A stretch of 64,000 nucleotides of DNA from assembly GCA_964017125.1 (NCBI GenBank), contig OZ024902.1, positions 49,942,470 through 50,006,469 on the forward strand. Direction: 5' to 3'. The notes under the pieces were generated by a model that saw only the letters and a program-made list of their open reading frames with translations, was not told the origin of the DNA and did no database searches. The DNA comes from Flabesymbios commensalis. Taxonomy: Eukaryota > Annelida > Polychaeta > Terebellida > Flabelligeridae. Below, piece by piece: positions 12,770-24,720 of this stretch. Both the position numbers and the translations under genes were made by a program. The first letter of the stretch is position 1. Each line of letters opens with the position of its first letter.

Positions 12770-14956
12770 AAATGTTTTTTGAAACTATTTAACTATTAAA
12801 GCGTTTGGGATAGCGGGCCTATTGGCTCTATGCCTATCTCAAACGTGTTTAAAATGGTATGTCGTATTAACACATACCAACTATTTTTTTGACGTGCCGT
12901 GCGTGGGTTGGTTGTACGTTGCCGTCTAGACCCGATGAAAAAATGTTTGTATATGTTGAATCTCAGAAATGTAGACTGTAGAAAGTGTTCATGCTATGTC
13001 GCATGTTGCGAGAAACAGGGGTTGCTGAGATATTTTAAAATTCGTCACTGAGATTGCACATAATTTCTTTGCACTTGTTCACACACATATATATTTATTT
13101 AGTGAAAACTGTAGGGCGAAATTGTACATAAAATGTTTTCACTTATTCACACACATACATAATGGTTTAGTGAAAACTGTAGGTCAAAATTGTACATAAA
13201 ATGCCAGATATAATTACGACATGCTATGCTAAGCTATGGTAATAGTATATTGTAAATCAACCTGGGTGAAAAAAAAAAAATTCACACAAATCGAAAAACA
13301 CATGCAAATATTGGCAATGTTTCGCGATAGCGCAACTGTCAAATCGAATATTTCTGTATTTATATAATTTTTTATTCTTCAGAAATCGACTATCATGAGA
13401 AAATTTTGTTCTCAAACTGATAGGCTAAATGTGACTGCGATAAAAAACATTTATTTTAGAAAAATATTTTAAAACGTGACTGACAGTAGTCTATGCGGAT
13501 TGATGATATAGTATATCATTTCGCTGAAAAATGATTTCTGCGATGAACATTCCACTTTTTTTTTTAATATGGTACGTTCATCACCGAGTGATTCTTAATA
13601 ACGTCAGAATCAATCGCTCGCTTCGTTTCATTGACTGACGTATAACTCGGCTGTTGTTGTAGCGGTTGCGTTTATTTCGTCAGTGGTGGGTGTGTGTATG
13701 GTGTATTATCGGGTACTGCTAACATGTGTGGCTGGCAACTTGTTGCTGCGTGCCTGTGTCAGCATGCGTGTAACAGTGTGTACATATAAAAGTGAACAGC
13801 AGCCGTGTCTCGCCTCACATTAGCATATTCATGAAATACTCCGTGCCCAAATAAGGCGCTAAAAGTAGTCTAGAGCAACGCCAAACACCAGGGGGCGTTT
13901 CGACGTGAAAAAATTATAATATGACTTTATTAAAATCTCGCACAACTAGTGCTATAATTTCCTTTCCGAAACTGCTTATTTATATTTCTTCTCTTTCAAC
14001 AGTTTTGAAAAAGAAAATTTATAAATAATCAAAAAAAAATATTTGAGACTAGGCCGTGTATAAAGTGAATAGTCTGCTCTACCAAGTCAAAATGGCGGCC
14101 TAATTTATGCTAATGTGATGAGGCGACACAGGTCCACTATCCAAATGCATGCCGGTTATGGCGGGACACGTGTTTGCCCACGGCGGGCGATCAGCTAATC
14201 AAGGGGAACCAGCATCCAATATGGCGCTCACTTACCAAATACATTTATAACAATCAGCATTCTCTGAAAAAACATATTGTAATAATAATGAAATATTGAC
14301 CTACAGTCCTGGGAATATATTTAACAGACCAAATAGGACCGTTTATTGACATTCATTAGGGGAACAATTTTATTTGGCCCTAATCCTAATAAAGGTTACC
14401 CGAGTCGAAGCGATATTTTATCATTTTTTGTCGATTTTTACTGAAAAATCGAAAAATGACGAGGCTTCGTCTATGGACTTTAAAATCGAGTCACCCAATT
14501 ATGGCAATCAACTATAAAAAGGAGTTTCCGAAAACACCCACTTCCCACTCGCCTATAGTGGCATTAATAGGATGAAAGCATTTTAAAAACTCTTACTATA
14601 AAAATATTATAGACCAAGTCTATGAGAAAAATTTTCAGGGTTCTTCTAGAGAAACCGACATGGTCGCCATCTTGAAAAAGCGCCAAACACGTGGAATTTC
14701 GTCCAAAAATAAGAAAATTACGCCGTTTTCGACGTAAAAAACGTGCTTCTCCTCTGATAACTCTTTCTATCTAGTTTAAAACTGGCATATTCAAATGACC
14801 TACAGCTTTCACGTACCTTGATGAAAAAAATGCTATTGATTTTTTTCAAAAAATCCCTTAATATTTAAGTAAAACTATCCTTGAAAACAGCAGTTTTCAA
14901 TTTGCGTCTTGGTGAAAATACTGTGGCGTTCTCTATCAGTCGTCAGGGGTCACCAG
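12770..14956 (-). other. Leader of the Gypsy element with repeats
   Basis: About 2.2 kb between the 5' LTR and gag, unusually long for a leader and AT-rich, so it probably contains insertions or captured sequence. It holds a roughly 66-bp unit repeated twice at about 13,072-13,205 and a small inverted-repeat element at 13,803-14,131. The sequence next to the LTR (14,941-14,956), read on the minus strand, gives TGGTGACCCC, a plausible tRNA primer site; the tRNA is not assigned. Confidence 0.5.
13803..14131. mobile_element. Small TIR element inside the Gypsy leader
   Basis: The left end CCGTGTCTCGCCTCACATTA and the right end, complement CTGTGTCGCCTCATCACATT, are inverted copies ending in TTAGCATA. 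No clear target duplication is visible. It is likely a MITE nested in the LTR element, about 330 bp. Confidence 0.45.
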
Positions 14957-15403
14957 TATGGGAATATTAGGTTGTCCCTCGCGCCGGAGGTACCAGTATG
15001 TGATCGTTAGGGTCTCCAGTATAGGCTTGTAAGGGTGAACGAGAGAAACTGCCTAACATTCTCCATCATATCGTAAACTTCGTCTCCCCATCGAATCGAC
15101 GGTTCTGAGTAATTCACAAAACTCTTCTTCCGCTTATCATGTTTATTTGTCTAGACATTTGATAACAGCAACGTACAACCCCGCGCACGACACGTCTAAC
15201 TTGACTCAGAGCGAGCGACCGGCGGCACGTCCGCAGTCGCTGAGCGTAATATCTGAAGTGCGGGAAAAGTACCAAAGCCGCATGGGATTCGGCCCTCTGC
15301 GCCCGGCACCAAAGTACCAAAACGAGGCAGTCGTCCGCAGACTCACGCGTCCGGGAGGATGGGGACAACTGCCACATTAAAATAACAAAGTAGGGATCCT
15401 ACA
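14957..15403 (-). repeat. 5' LTR of the Gypsy element
   Basis: 447 bp, the partner of 3,568-4,020. Its outer edge is followed by GGCT (15,404-15,407), which matches the sequence before the left LTR. Confidence 0.88.
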
Positions 15404-15406
15404 GGC

Positions 15407-15411
15407 TCTCC
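15407..15411. repeat. Target-site duplication of the 18-kb element (left copy)
   Basis: TCTCC directly before the TGTTGCGTCC end; the partner TCTCC is at 33,496-33,500. Its first base is also the last base of the Gypsy GGCT duplication. Confidence 0.65.
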
Positions 15412-16018
15412 TGTTGCGTCCCAATTTGTATTAACGTTCCAATTTGTAATAATTTATTACAAATTGGAACGCATTTGCACTGCAGCAGCGTCCCAATTTG
15501 TAATAAATTATTACAAATTGCACGCATTTGCAATGTATTTGCGTTCCAATTTGTGATAAAATATTATATTTTAGATGATACACAGAGCACATTGCAGAAC
15601 AAAGGGAAACGTTCTTTACCTCTAAGCAGCAGATTTCGGGTGAATGTGGGCTTTGACATTCTTATAATTCATATAATTAAATTGACCTAGTACAACGAAG
15701 TGTAACTGACTTATCAGACGTTATAACAGCTTATACTTAGTCTGTTTACCGACTTACCAAGTCGATTTACTAAGGCTATTATCGCGACTTATAAGTTGTT
15801 ATGATAACTTGCACTAAGTCGGCTTAACGACTTGTAGAGCCTACTAAGTCGTTTTAACGATTTATGCTATGTCGATTTAACGACTTATGAGTCATTATAA
15901 CGACTATACTAAATCAATTTAACGACTTAGAGGTCGCTATAGCGACTTATACTGAGTCGATTTAACGACATAATAGGTCGTTATAACGACTATAGATAAC
16001 TTATTTAAGTCGTTATAA
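15412..16018. repeat. Left terminal inverted repeat of the 18-kb element
   Basis: Contains, outside in: three CCAATTTGTAATAA palindrome units (to about 15,560), a roughly 140-bp unique block, and a GTCGTTATAACGAC-type satellite from about 15,700. It matches the complement of about 31,980-33,495. The satellite is interrupted at 16,019 by the nested 4.9-kb element and resumes at 20,956. Confidence 0.78.
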
Positions 16019-17454
16019 GGGCAATTTCACATAAAGGGTGCATTTAGGAAAAATTGAAACTTTACACAATTTTTTAGCAAATAGTGCTAGATATTTATAT
16101 GAAACATTTTTTATTTTAACAAGGGTTGTATGGGGAAACAACAGACCAAATTTTAGTTTTGTTTTGTCAATTATTTCTTCATGAATCAGTGGTATTTATG
16201 TTATTTTCAACACATTTTGCAGTCTCATCCCGGAATTGTCTTCATAGGAGGGTTTTTCTATTCCAGATATGCATCTAACACACAAATAAAGTTTTATTTG
16301 TGGTATGGTTATTGGTCTTACGATTTAAACGACACATGTTTGACAAAAATCATATCACAAAATCTGATTTTATGTGTATTTGTTGAGTTTAAAGTATTTT
16401 CCGTTAAAAGTTTTTTTCATTTTTTCCCGCCATGACTGCCCAGTTTGAACTTTCTACATATATATAGACATTTAATTACTCTTTTGAATTGGTCTGGTGG
16501 TTATTTATGGCATACAAATACTTCAAACTGATTGCTGATTAACATTAGCAAATTAATTAGAATTACCTGTATGTATGTGAAAATTCCGTTAAAATAATGT
16601 CCCCTCCAGTACATCACTATTCAAGATCCACGCAGTGTGTTTTTCTAAGATATATTATTATTGCAATATAACCTGCCTTTTTGAGCCCCCACGTGGATAT
16701 TAATTGGAAATTCATGTTACAACAACCACATATTTATACATTTTGTTAGTGTTAAATTAGAATTGTCCCCTCCAGTACATAATATCAATATCTAGTATTC
16801 TTTGTGTGCTAAGACCTAATTTTTGTAATTTACTGATCTATATTGGTAATTATGTATTATTATAATAAAGCCTTCGTTAATGGCAGCCCCTAGACACCAA
16901 CAAATTGATATTTATTAAAAATACATATGGATTTCATTAATGGATAAGTTGTAACCAAAAAATATTTTGTGGGTGTTTCCTTTGTTCATTTTAAAATCAA
17001 TATTAGCATGTTAATGTAATTTCTTCACTGTTCTGACTTACAAGACCTATTAGTACAATATATATACATTTATGGCGTATACATCATCAAACAAATGTGC
17101 TCTATATTGTCTATAATAGGCTGCCAGTACACTGCGTACTGGAGGGGACAGAACGTATGTAACACTAAAAGAGTAATTACTCAGGTATAGAACTTGTGGT
17201 ATTTTTCAAAATATGACCAGAAATGCGAACTACATACTATCTAATGCCCCTGTTCATTATCCACCCAGGAGGTGGTTTCACTACAGGTTATATGCTAGGA
17301 TATAAAATTATGTCATGTCTTATAACATGGCCCCAGCCCCCAGATATATAATAGTTGATAGCGCACATGTCACTGGTACATGATGTAGGATCTTACAATG
17401 CTCAAGTTGGCGCAGCGTTGTATGGCCTTAATTTACTATGCCTGATAGTGATAT

Positions 17455-19500
17455 CTGGCAAACCATGCCAAATAGCCAGACAATTAATTGATATAATATA
17501 AAATGTGAGGTTTTAAGGAGGGCAAGGCTAAGCAGATCGTTTGATATAGCTAGACTATAACTATAAAAAATTGTGAGGTTTGAGAAAGTGTTACCAGCAT
17601 ACCAGTTATATTCATAAAATATACATGTATGCCTCGAAAAACTTCCAAATCTATCAGGTTCAAAATGGCCAACTGGTGTCCATTATTTAACTTAACATGC
17701 TTCATATCCAGTGCCAGATAACTAGACAATTAATATAAAAGAAAATGTGAGGTTTCCGGGAGGGATAGACCTTATTTCAACTCAGATCACATTCAAAAAT
17801 GCCAACTATCTGCCATTTATTATCTACTTTAAAAAATATATATTATGTCTGATATATCTAGCAAATATTGCCGTCTACAGCAATCATCCAAGGGCAGCTG
17901 CAGCCTCCTCGTATCTGGCCATAATCTTCGGGCGGATTGCCAGTGGCGTACCCTGGCTCCTCCGCTCAACAGCGGAGCCGATGCAGCACCCGCATCAGTG
18001 CTGGCGCTGATGTAGGCTGTGGTAGCCTTAAATAACCGGCAATAGCGTGTTTGACATTATGTCTCTCACGTGGGATGAATGGAGTTACCCAGAGGGAGTT
18101 ATCCTTCCTATTGTTACTCTGGGGACTATCCGACCCGAGGATAGCGGAGCTGCGCAAAATGCCACAGAGTTTCAGCATTAAATTGCACAGGGAAAACTCA
18201 AGTCTCCGGTCGTCTGGCCATATCTGGGGGTATATCCATGCCCAGAACCCCTTATCGGGCGAGCGAAGGAAAACGCTCTCAATAACCCACCATGCCCTAT
18301 CACCCCCACCCTCACATCATCATCTGTACATCATTCATCTCATCGATTGACTACAACGTTTTTATCGTATTACAATGTCACTTAAAAGACATCTTGTGCC
18401 GAATAGATTTACTACTACAGCAAATATTGCCAGACAGCTAGACCATAGAATAAGAAAACAAAATGTGAGGTCTTAAGGAATGAGGGAAATGCCCTGAAAA
18501 ATTTCAACTCCCATCAATTTCAAAATTACCTTGATAACATCACAGTATTGGCCCAATAAAATGGTTTAATTGGGCCTGATTATCATTATGTCTTGTACAT
18601 TGGTGCTGTTTTCAGCCAATACAGTTTATGATCTATATTCCGCATTGGACCAGTAATGGGCCAATAAAGGCAAAAAATGTAGTCGCATAATAACAATGCC
18701 TGAATACTGGATTTTAACCGCTGTTACTGCCGATAGCATCCGGTATAAAATATGAATTGGCCTAATGACGTCATGTTTAGGCCTACTTTAATATATGTGA
18801 TATCTGCTAAAATGTGCCAGATAGTTCAAAGATTATTATGCTAAAACAAAATGTGAGGTTTCAGGGAGATATTTTGGCAAATTAAAAATAGCCGATTATC
18901 GGGATATATGACAAAAATCAAATTTAAGAGGTCTTGTTATGAATACAAATATATCCCAGATTTGTAGATATAGGCCTAGGCTGGAGTGAGAGAACGGTAT
19001 TGTTATATAAACATGATTAATTATTATTTGTACCATACTAAAATAGTTAACCAGTAATTGCTTTACCGTAGTAAAAGCGTAGCTTGGTGTAAAATAATGG
19101 TAGAGCTATAGATGCATGCATGTAAATTTGTATTCAGTTTTATGAATGTATTATTTTTTTTTTAATTATATGTACCATTACATACAAAACTTTGTATCCA
19201 ATTATATAAGCTCAAGATCGGCTGGAGTTGATGTTATTTTTAAACCACTGTACATAAATATATTGTGTACGGTACATTAGCATAATAAAACAGTTACACT
19301 ACAACTAAGTAACAAAGTAAAAAGAAAATGCTAGATTTCAGGGGGTGACAGCTGTGACCTAACAAATTTGAACTTGATCACATTCAAAATAGCAGACTTG
19401 CGGCAATTATTTAATTATTGAATATGCCTGATATCTGGCAAACTACGGTATGCTAGCTAGCTAGACCCTACAACAAGCTTATGCTCTTAACAGCCATGAT
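17455..19500. repeat. Cluster of AAAATGTGAGG repeat units
   Basis: A degenerate unit of roughly 150-250 bp recurs. It contains 'CCAGATAGCTAGAC', then AAAATGTGAGGTTTCAGGGAG, then 'CTGAAAAATTTCAACT' and 'AAAATGGC'. Copies start near 17,455, 17,700, 18,430, 18,810, 19,320 and 19,560. The same family recurs outside the element at about 54,150-54,600 and 58,750-59,290. Confidence 0.6.
17873..18418 (+). mobile_element. GC-rich retroposon, 5'-truncated copy
   Basis: 546 bp, clearly richer in G+C than its surroundings, flanked by a 13-bp duplication AGCAAATATTGCC (17,860-17,872 and 18,419-18,431). It ends in GATTTACTACTACA, a short (TAC)n tail. The second copy at 32,506-33,186 on the other strand extends further at the opposite end, so this copy is 5'-truncated as expected for target-primed insertion. 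It is either a LINE 3' end or a SINE-like retroposon; no reverse transcriptase is visible. Confidence 0.72.
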
Positions 19501-19670
19501 GAAGTGAAGATAAGGGAGAAATATGCATTTGAAAATGGTTGTTTTCATTTATATACCTTGACAAATTTCAACTCTATCAAATGCGAGATGGCTGACTATT
19601 GCCCATTATTTACTATATGCTTGATATCATGCAAAGCATCCCAGATACCAAGCCCAGTACTATAATTTAT

Positions 19671-19849
19671 CCAACTCCCCTCATGAAAGCCCGGAAAGTA
19701 TTTTGTTGGCATATATATCCCTCCCTCAAAACTCACATTTTGTTTTATACCATACACCTCACATTTTGTTTTATAGTATAAAACAAAATGTCAGGTTTAA
19801 GGGAAGGATGTGCCAACAAAATGCATTCTAGACTTTCGTGAGGGGGTTG
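19671..19849. repeat. Hairpin-forming inverted repeat
   Basis: Arms of roughly 75-80 bp: CCAACTCCCCTCATGAAAG at the left is the near-complement of CTTTCGTGAGGGGGTTGG at the right. The inner arms contain CTCACATTTTGTTTTATA and TATAAAACAAAATGTCAGG. It is made from two head-to-head copies of the AAAATGTGAGG unit. Confidence 0.65.
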
Positions 19850-20955
19850 GAATGGATACACTAATTGTCTCTGTGGTTATATTGGAATAATAGTAATGTA
19901 GATGTTTGTAAACTATGACTGATGATGCTATTTTATTTCTTTCTAGTAGTTTACTTGTTATTCAGTTGAATTATTGAGTGATCATTCATGCTTACAGGTT
20001 TGTTATTGTTGTTAAAAATAATATGTCCTCTCTAGTACATTTTATGATATTAGCTTGAACACCGTGACATTGTCCAAGTTATGTCACAAAAATCAAAATT
20101 TTTTTCCATTGTTTTTCCTTGATGGTGTTTAATACGATGCAGACAAATAGTTGCGGCCTTTACCCGTGATAAACCACTTAAACATCATTTTATTTTAGCA
20201 AAGTTTATACAATTATGCTACTTCAGCTCAATTTGAAAACAAAATGTTGATTAATAACAATATATATTGGAGCAAAATTAGAATATGAAATGTTGAGCAA
20301 CATATCATGTTTTACTGATCTAAAGTATGCATTTATAGCACTTGTGATGTTGTTATTTCAACCGTTAAAAAAATGTCCCCTCCAGTACAGTTTGTCACAC
20401 ATATAATTGTGCAGAGGATTCGCATGAAAAAGCACTGTAAAAATACACAAAATATGTCATATATAGTATTCAAGCTATATGTGTATATTTAGTTGATGTC
20501 AGAGCACTAATTTGTTGAGCTGTCGAAGTAAATGCTGTACAATTCATACTTGAGTGTATTGCAAAATTTCATTTCTCACATTTCAAATGAATATCAAATC
20601 TATATACATGTGAAATACGGGTACAACACATAGTGATCTTCCCTTTAGAAACACGACAATAAAAGAAATAAAAAATTAGGGGTTAGGATTTTTTCAAATC
20701 ACCTACACTATTAGCATTTGAGCAGAGACTAATGATTGTTAAAACAAATGTCCCCTCCAGTACACGCAAAAACAGCATACATTTCAATAATATAAGTCAA
20801 TATCTTCATTCATGGGCATAATTAAGCTCTGGAAATTTAACTGATGTTGGGGACATCTCGCTGTCAAAAGTTGTGAAATTATCATACATGGAAGGTTTTT
20901 ATTTTTGACATGCTATGAGACTTTTTGTGTGCCCTTTACGTGAAATTGCCCATAA

Positions 20956-23860
20956 CGACATATGCCAATTCAATTTAACGACTTCACTAACGACTTATAC
21001 ATGTCGTTATAACGAATTAGTGTAAGTCGATTTCACGACTTCAACTCGTCTCAATGCTTTCCTACACTTGCAATACATTTGCGTTCCAATTTGTAGCAAA
21101 TGTCATGAGTTGTCAGGTATGTCAGATGATGCGCAGAGAACAACACCAGTGACTCAGGGGTAACGTTCTTTGCGTCTGAACATAAGACTACGGGTGACTT
21201 TGGCCTTTCATATTCTCATAATTGGTATCACTTAATTCACCTAGTCAAGGTATTTTTAGTTTTGAAATAACTTATTTTTTATTACAAATTGGCACGCATT
21301 TGCAATGCAATTCCGTCCCAAATTGTAATAAATTATTACAAATTGGAACGCGTTTGCAATGCAATTGCGTCCCAATTTGTAATAAATTATTACAAATTGG
21401 AACTCATTTGCAATGCATTTTCGGCCCAATTTGTAAAAAAAATAGTGGATTGTCAAATCTTTTGGATGATATGCCGAGAACACTAGTGACCGAGGGGTAA
21501 CATTATTTGTCTCTGAACAGCAGACTTCTGATGACTGTGACCTTAATTTGTCATGAAAACTACTTATTTTTTATTACATGGTGATACGCACTTGCAATGC
21601 GTTTGTGTTCCAATTGATTATAAAGTGTTATATATTTTCTGATATTTCAGAAGATATGCAGATAACAAGACCAGTTACTCAGGAGTAACGTTCTTTGCGT
21701 CTGAACAATAGACTAAAGGTGACTGTGGCCATTGACATTCTCAAAATTTATATTACTGAATTCACGTAGTCGAAGTTTTTTTAATTTTGAAAAGATTTAT
21801 TTTTTATTACAAATTGGCACGCATTTGCAATGCAATTGCGTCCCAATTTGTAATAAATTATTACAAATTGGCACGCATTTGCAATGTATTTGCGTTCCAA
21901 TTTGTAATAAAATATTATATTTTAGATGATACACAGAGTACATTGGAGAACAAAGGGTAACGTTCTTTGCCTCTAAGCAGCAGATTTGGGTGACTGTGGC
22001 CTTTGACATTCTCATAATCTGATCATTAAAAAATTCGTATCACTTATTTCACCTAGTCAAAGTATATTTAGTTTTGAAATAACTTATTTTTTATTACAAA
22101 TTGGCACGTATTTGCAATGCAATTGCGTCCCAAATTGTGATAAATTATTACAAATTGGAACGCATTTGCAATGCATTTCCGTCCCAATTTGTAATAAATT
22201 ATCACAAGTTGGGACGCATTTGCAATGCAATTGCGTCCCAATTTGTAATAAATTATTACAAATTGGAACTCATTTGCAATGCATTTTCGGACCAATTTGT
22301 AAAACATAGTGGATTGCCATATCTTTTGGATGATATGCCGAGAACACTAGTGATCGAGAGGTAACATTATTTGTCTCTGAACAGCAGACTTCGGATGACT
22401 GCGACCTTAATTTGACATGAAAACTACTTATTTTTTTATTACATATTGATACACACTTGCAATGCGTTTGAGTTCCAATTGATTATAAAGTGTTATATAT
22501 TTTCTGATATTTCAGAAAATATGCAGATAACAAGACTAGTTACTCAGGAGTAACGTTCTTTGCGTCTGAACAATAGACTATAGGTGACTGTGGCCATTGA
22601 CATTCTCATAATTTCTATTACTGAATTCACGTAGTCAAAGTTTTTTTAATTTTAAAAAAAAATATTTTTTATTACAAATTGGCACGCATTTTCAATGCAA
22701 TTGCGTCCCAAAATGTAATAAATCATTACAAATTGGCACGCATTTGCAATGTATTTGCTTTCCAATTTGTAATAAAATATTATATTTTAGATGATACACA
22801 GAGCACATTGGAGAACAAAGGGTAACGTTCTTTGCCCCTAAGCAGCATATTTCGGGTGAATGTGGGCTTTGACATTCTCATAATCTGATCATTAAAATGA
22901 CCTAGTACAACGAAGTGTAACTGACTTATCAGTCGTTATAACAGCTTATACTTAGTCTGTTTAACGACTTACCAAGTCGATTTACTAGGGCGATTATCGC
23001 GACTTTTAAGTCATTATAATAACTTACCCTAAGTCGGCTTAACGATTTATAAAGCCTACTAAGTCGATTTAACGATTTATGCTAAGTCGATTTAACGACT
23101 TATGAGTCATTATAACGACTATACTAAGTCAATTCAACGACTTATAAGTCGCTATAGCGACTTATGCTGAGTCGATTTAACGACATAATAGGTCGCTATA
23201 ACGACTATAGATAACTTATTTAGGTCGTTATAACGACTTATGCCAATTCAATTTAACGATTTCACTAACGACTTATATATGTCGTTATAACGAATTAGTG
23301 TAAGTCGATTTCACGACTTATATGTCGTTATAACAAGATAAAAAAAATCAACTCGTCTCAATGCTTTCCTACACTTGCAATACATTTGCGTTCCAATTTG
23401 TAGCACTTGTTATGAGTTGTCAGGTATTTCAGATGATGCGCAGAGAACAACACCAGTGACTCAGGGGTAACGTTCTTTGCGTCTGATCAGAAGACTACGT
23501 GTGGCTGTGGCCTTTCATATTCTCATAATTCGTATCACTTAATTCACCTAGTCAAAGTATTTTTAGTTTTGAAATAACTTATTTTGGCAAATTGGCACGT
23601 ATTTGCAATGCAATTGCGTCCCAAATTATAATAAATTATTACAAATTGCAACGCATTTGAAATGCAATTGCGTCCCAATTTGTAATAAATTATTACAAAT
23701 TGAAACGCATTTGCAATGCAATTGCGTCCCAATTTGTAATGAATTATTAGAAATTGGAACTCATTTGCAATGCATTTTCGGCCCAATTTGTAAAAAAATA
23801 GTGGATTGTCATATCTTTTGGATGATATGCCGAGAACACTAGTGATATCGTCTGACATAA
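20956..23860. repeat. Tandemly duplicated palindrome/satellite blocks
   Basis: The continuation of the left arm. A composite block recurs about three times: 'AGTTTTGAAATAACTTATTTT', then a run of 54-bp units centred on CCAATTTGTAATAA/TTATTACAAATTGG, then 'GGATGATATGCCGAGAACAC' and 'AGTAACGTTCTTTGCGTCTG'. Anchors are near 21,250, 22,065 and 23,560. The interval 22,740-23,340 repeats the left terminal arm (15,540-16,018 plus 20,956-21,050) without the nested insertion. Stop-free frames across the 54-bp units are a by-product of a period divisible by three. Confidence 0.78.
22915..23340. repeat. GTCGTTATAACGAC satellite (uninterrupted copy)
   Basis: Array of roughly 20-22-bp units such as AAGTCGATTTAACGACTTAT and GTCGTTATAACGACTTATG. 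It preserves the empty site of the 4.9-kb element at about 23,225. Other copies are at 15,700-16,018 with 20,952-21,045, and at 31,985-32,460 in inverted orientation. Confidence 0.75.
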
Positions 23861-24720
23861 TTTGAATAATGATCAGTAACGCTGTGTAATATTTAATTGA
23901 AAATGTCTTTAAAAACAGCAGCAGGTCTACTTGGTGAATTATAATAGTTTTACCTTTTATGTTCTACGTCTCTCACCTGGAGGGATGGTACATTAGATCT
24001 TCTATACGCCATTAGGCCGACACTATGTTTACTTTTGTCTTTCTGATGCATTGTGTAAGATAATACATGAAAATGTTTATCAAGGAAAGTGTGATCTAAA
24101 ACCCCTCCAAACAATCAGTATAAAGTACCATTCATGATTTGCGTTTTCTACATTTTTATATTGAGTGATTTGTGAGTTACAACACTAGTTGTATACTTTA
24201 TGATATTGTATTTTTAAATGATCTATAGTGGATATATTCGTCATGTTTTGATGGTGCATGAAAGCTCACCATCGTTGCAAATATATTGTGAAAATCATTT
24301 ACAAAATTTACAATATTTCCAGTTTTGTAGAATGTATGCAATTTTCTTTTCAAACTAAAATTACATCTAAAAGGCTACCCTTTCTATAAGGTCATGTGAG
24401 CACCTTGACCAGATTATATAAGCCAAACAGTAAACACATTTCTTTTAAAGCATTTGATGTTTTTTTTTAGTACGATCATAATCTAGGTCATAACGTATGA
24501 CATAATTTGAATAATGATCAGTGACGCTGTCAAATATTTTATTGAAAATGTCTTTACGAAACAGCAGCAGGTGTATTTGATGAATTATAATAGGTCACAA
24601 AACACCATTTATGTTTACTCAGTATCGCTTCAATGGGAAGACATGGTGAGTTTTCATGTTCTACGTCTTTCTCCTGGAGGGATGGTACATTAGATCTTCT
24701 ATATAGTTTAGTAGATAAGG
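23850..24720. repeat. Internal block A, left copy
   Basis: A roughly 800-bp block repeated in direct orientation at 30,810-31,590. Shared marks are ACGCCATTAGGCCGAC, TTTATCAAGGAAAGTGTGAT, GATTTGTGAGTTACAACACT and CATAACGTATGACATAATTT. A sub-part (CATAATTTGAATAATGATCA) occurs twice within the left copy. No coding sequence. Confidence 0.75.

Larger units (their letters stand above)
3568..15403 (-). mobile_element. Ty3/Gypsy LTR retrotransposon fossil with duplicated pol
   Basis: A single LTR retrotransposon on the minus strand, bounded by direct LTRs (3,568-4,020 and 14,957-15,403) and a GGCT duplication. Reading on the minus strand: 5' LTR, a long leader, gag, then pol (protease, reverse transcriptase, RNase H, integrase), then a second near-identical copy of most of pol, then the 3' LTR. 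Domain order and the integrase GPY-type tail place it in Ty3/Gypsy. The LTRs look about 97% identical by eye, so the insertion is fairly young; the two pol copies differ much less, so the internal duplication came later. The element is broken, with roughly five or more interruptions in all. No envelope-like gene is visible. Confidence 0.9.
16599..20764. repeat. GTCCCCTCCAGTACA motif, six dispersed copies
   Basis: Copies at about 16,599, 16,765, 17,136 (reverse), 20,025 (degenerate), 20,375 and 20,749, mostly preceded by GTTAAAA and an A-rich spacer. Some spacings are near 350-375 bp, which suggests remnants of a longer decayed tandem unit. All six copies I found lie inside the nested 4.9-kb element. 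Confidence 0.6.
16019..20951. mobile_element. Nested 4.9-kb TIR element
   Basis: Starts GGGCAATTTCACATAAAGGG and ends with the complement of GGGCAATTTCACGTAAAGGG, flanked by ATAA on both sides (16,015-16,018 and 20,952-20,955). It splits a GTCGTTATAACGAC palindrome that is intact in the related block near 23,225. If the flanking A/T is counted as part of the ends, the duplication is TA instead. There are no credible open frames, so it is non-autonomous. The interior holds a family of degenerate repeats, a GTCCCCTCCAGTACA motif in six copies, and a retroposon. Confidence 0.72.

Noticed and set aside
3568-15403. Two separate Gypsy insertions in tandem
   Set aside because: There is no LTR between the two pol copies, gag is present once, and a single GGCT pair flanks the whole. 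One element with an internal duplication explains this better.
17966-18350. Open frames in the GC-rich block as a host gene
   Set aside because: The block has insertion duplications at its ends and a second, inverted copy with its own duplications. No domain is recognised and frames cross the insertion edges.
21222-23860. Cysteine-rich open frames with CNKLLQIGTHLQC-type repeats
   Set aside because: They are translations of the 54-bp palindrome units, occur on both strands, and have no start context or codon bias.
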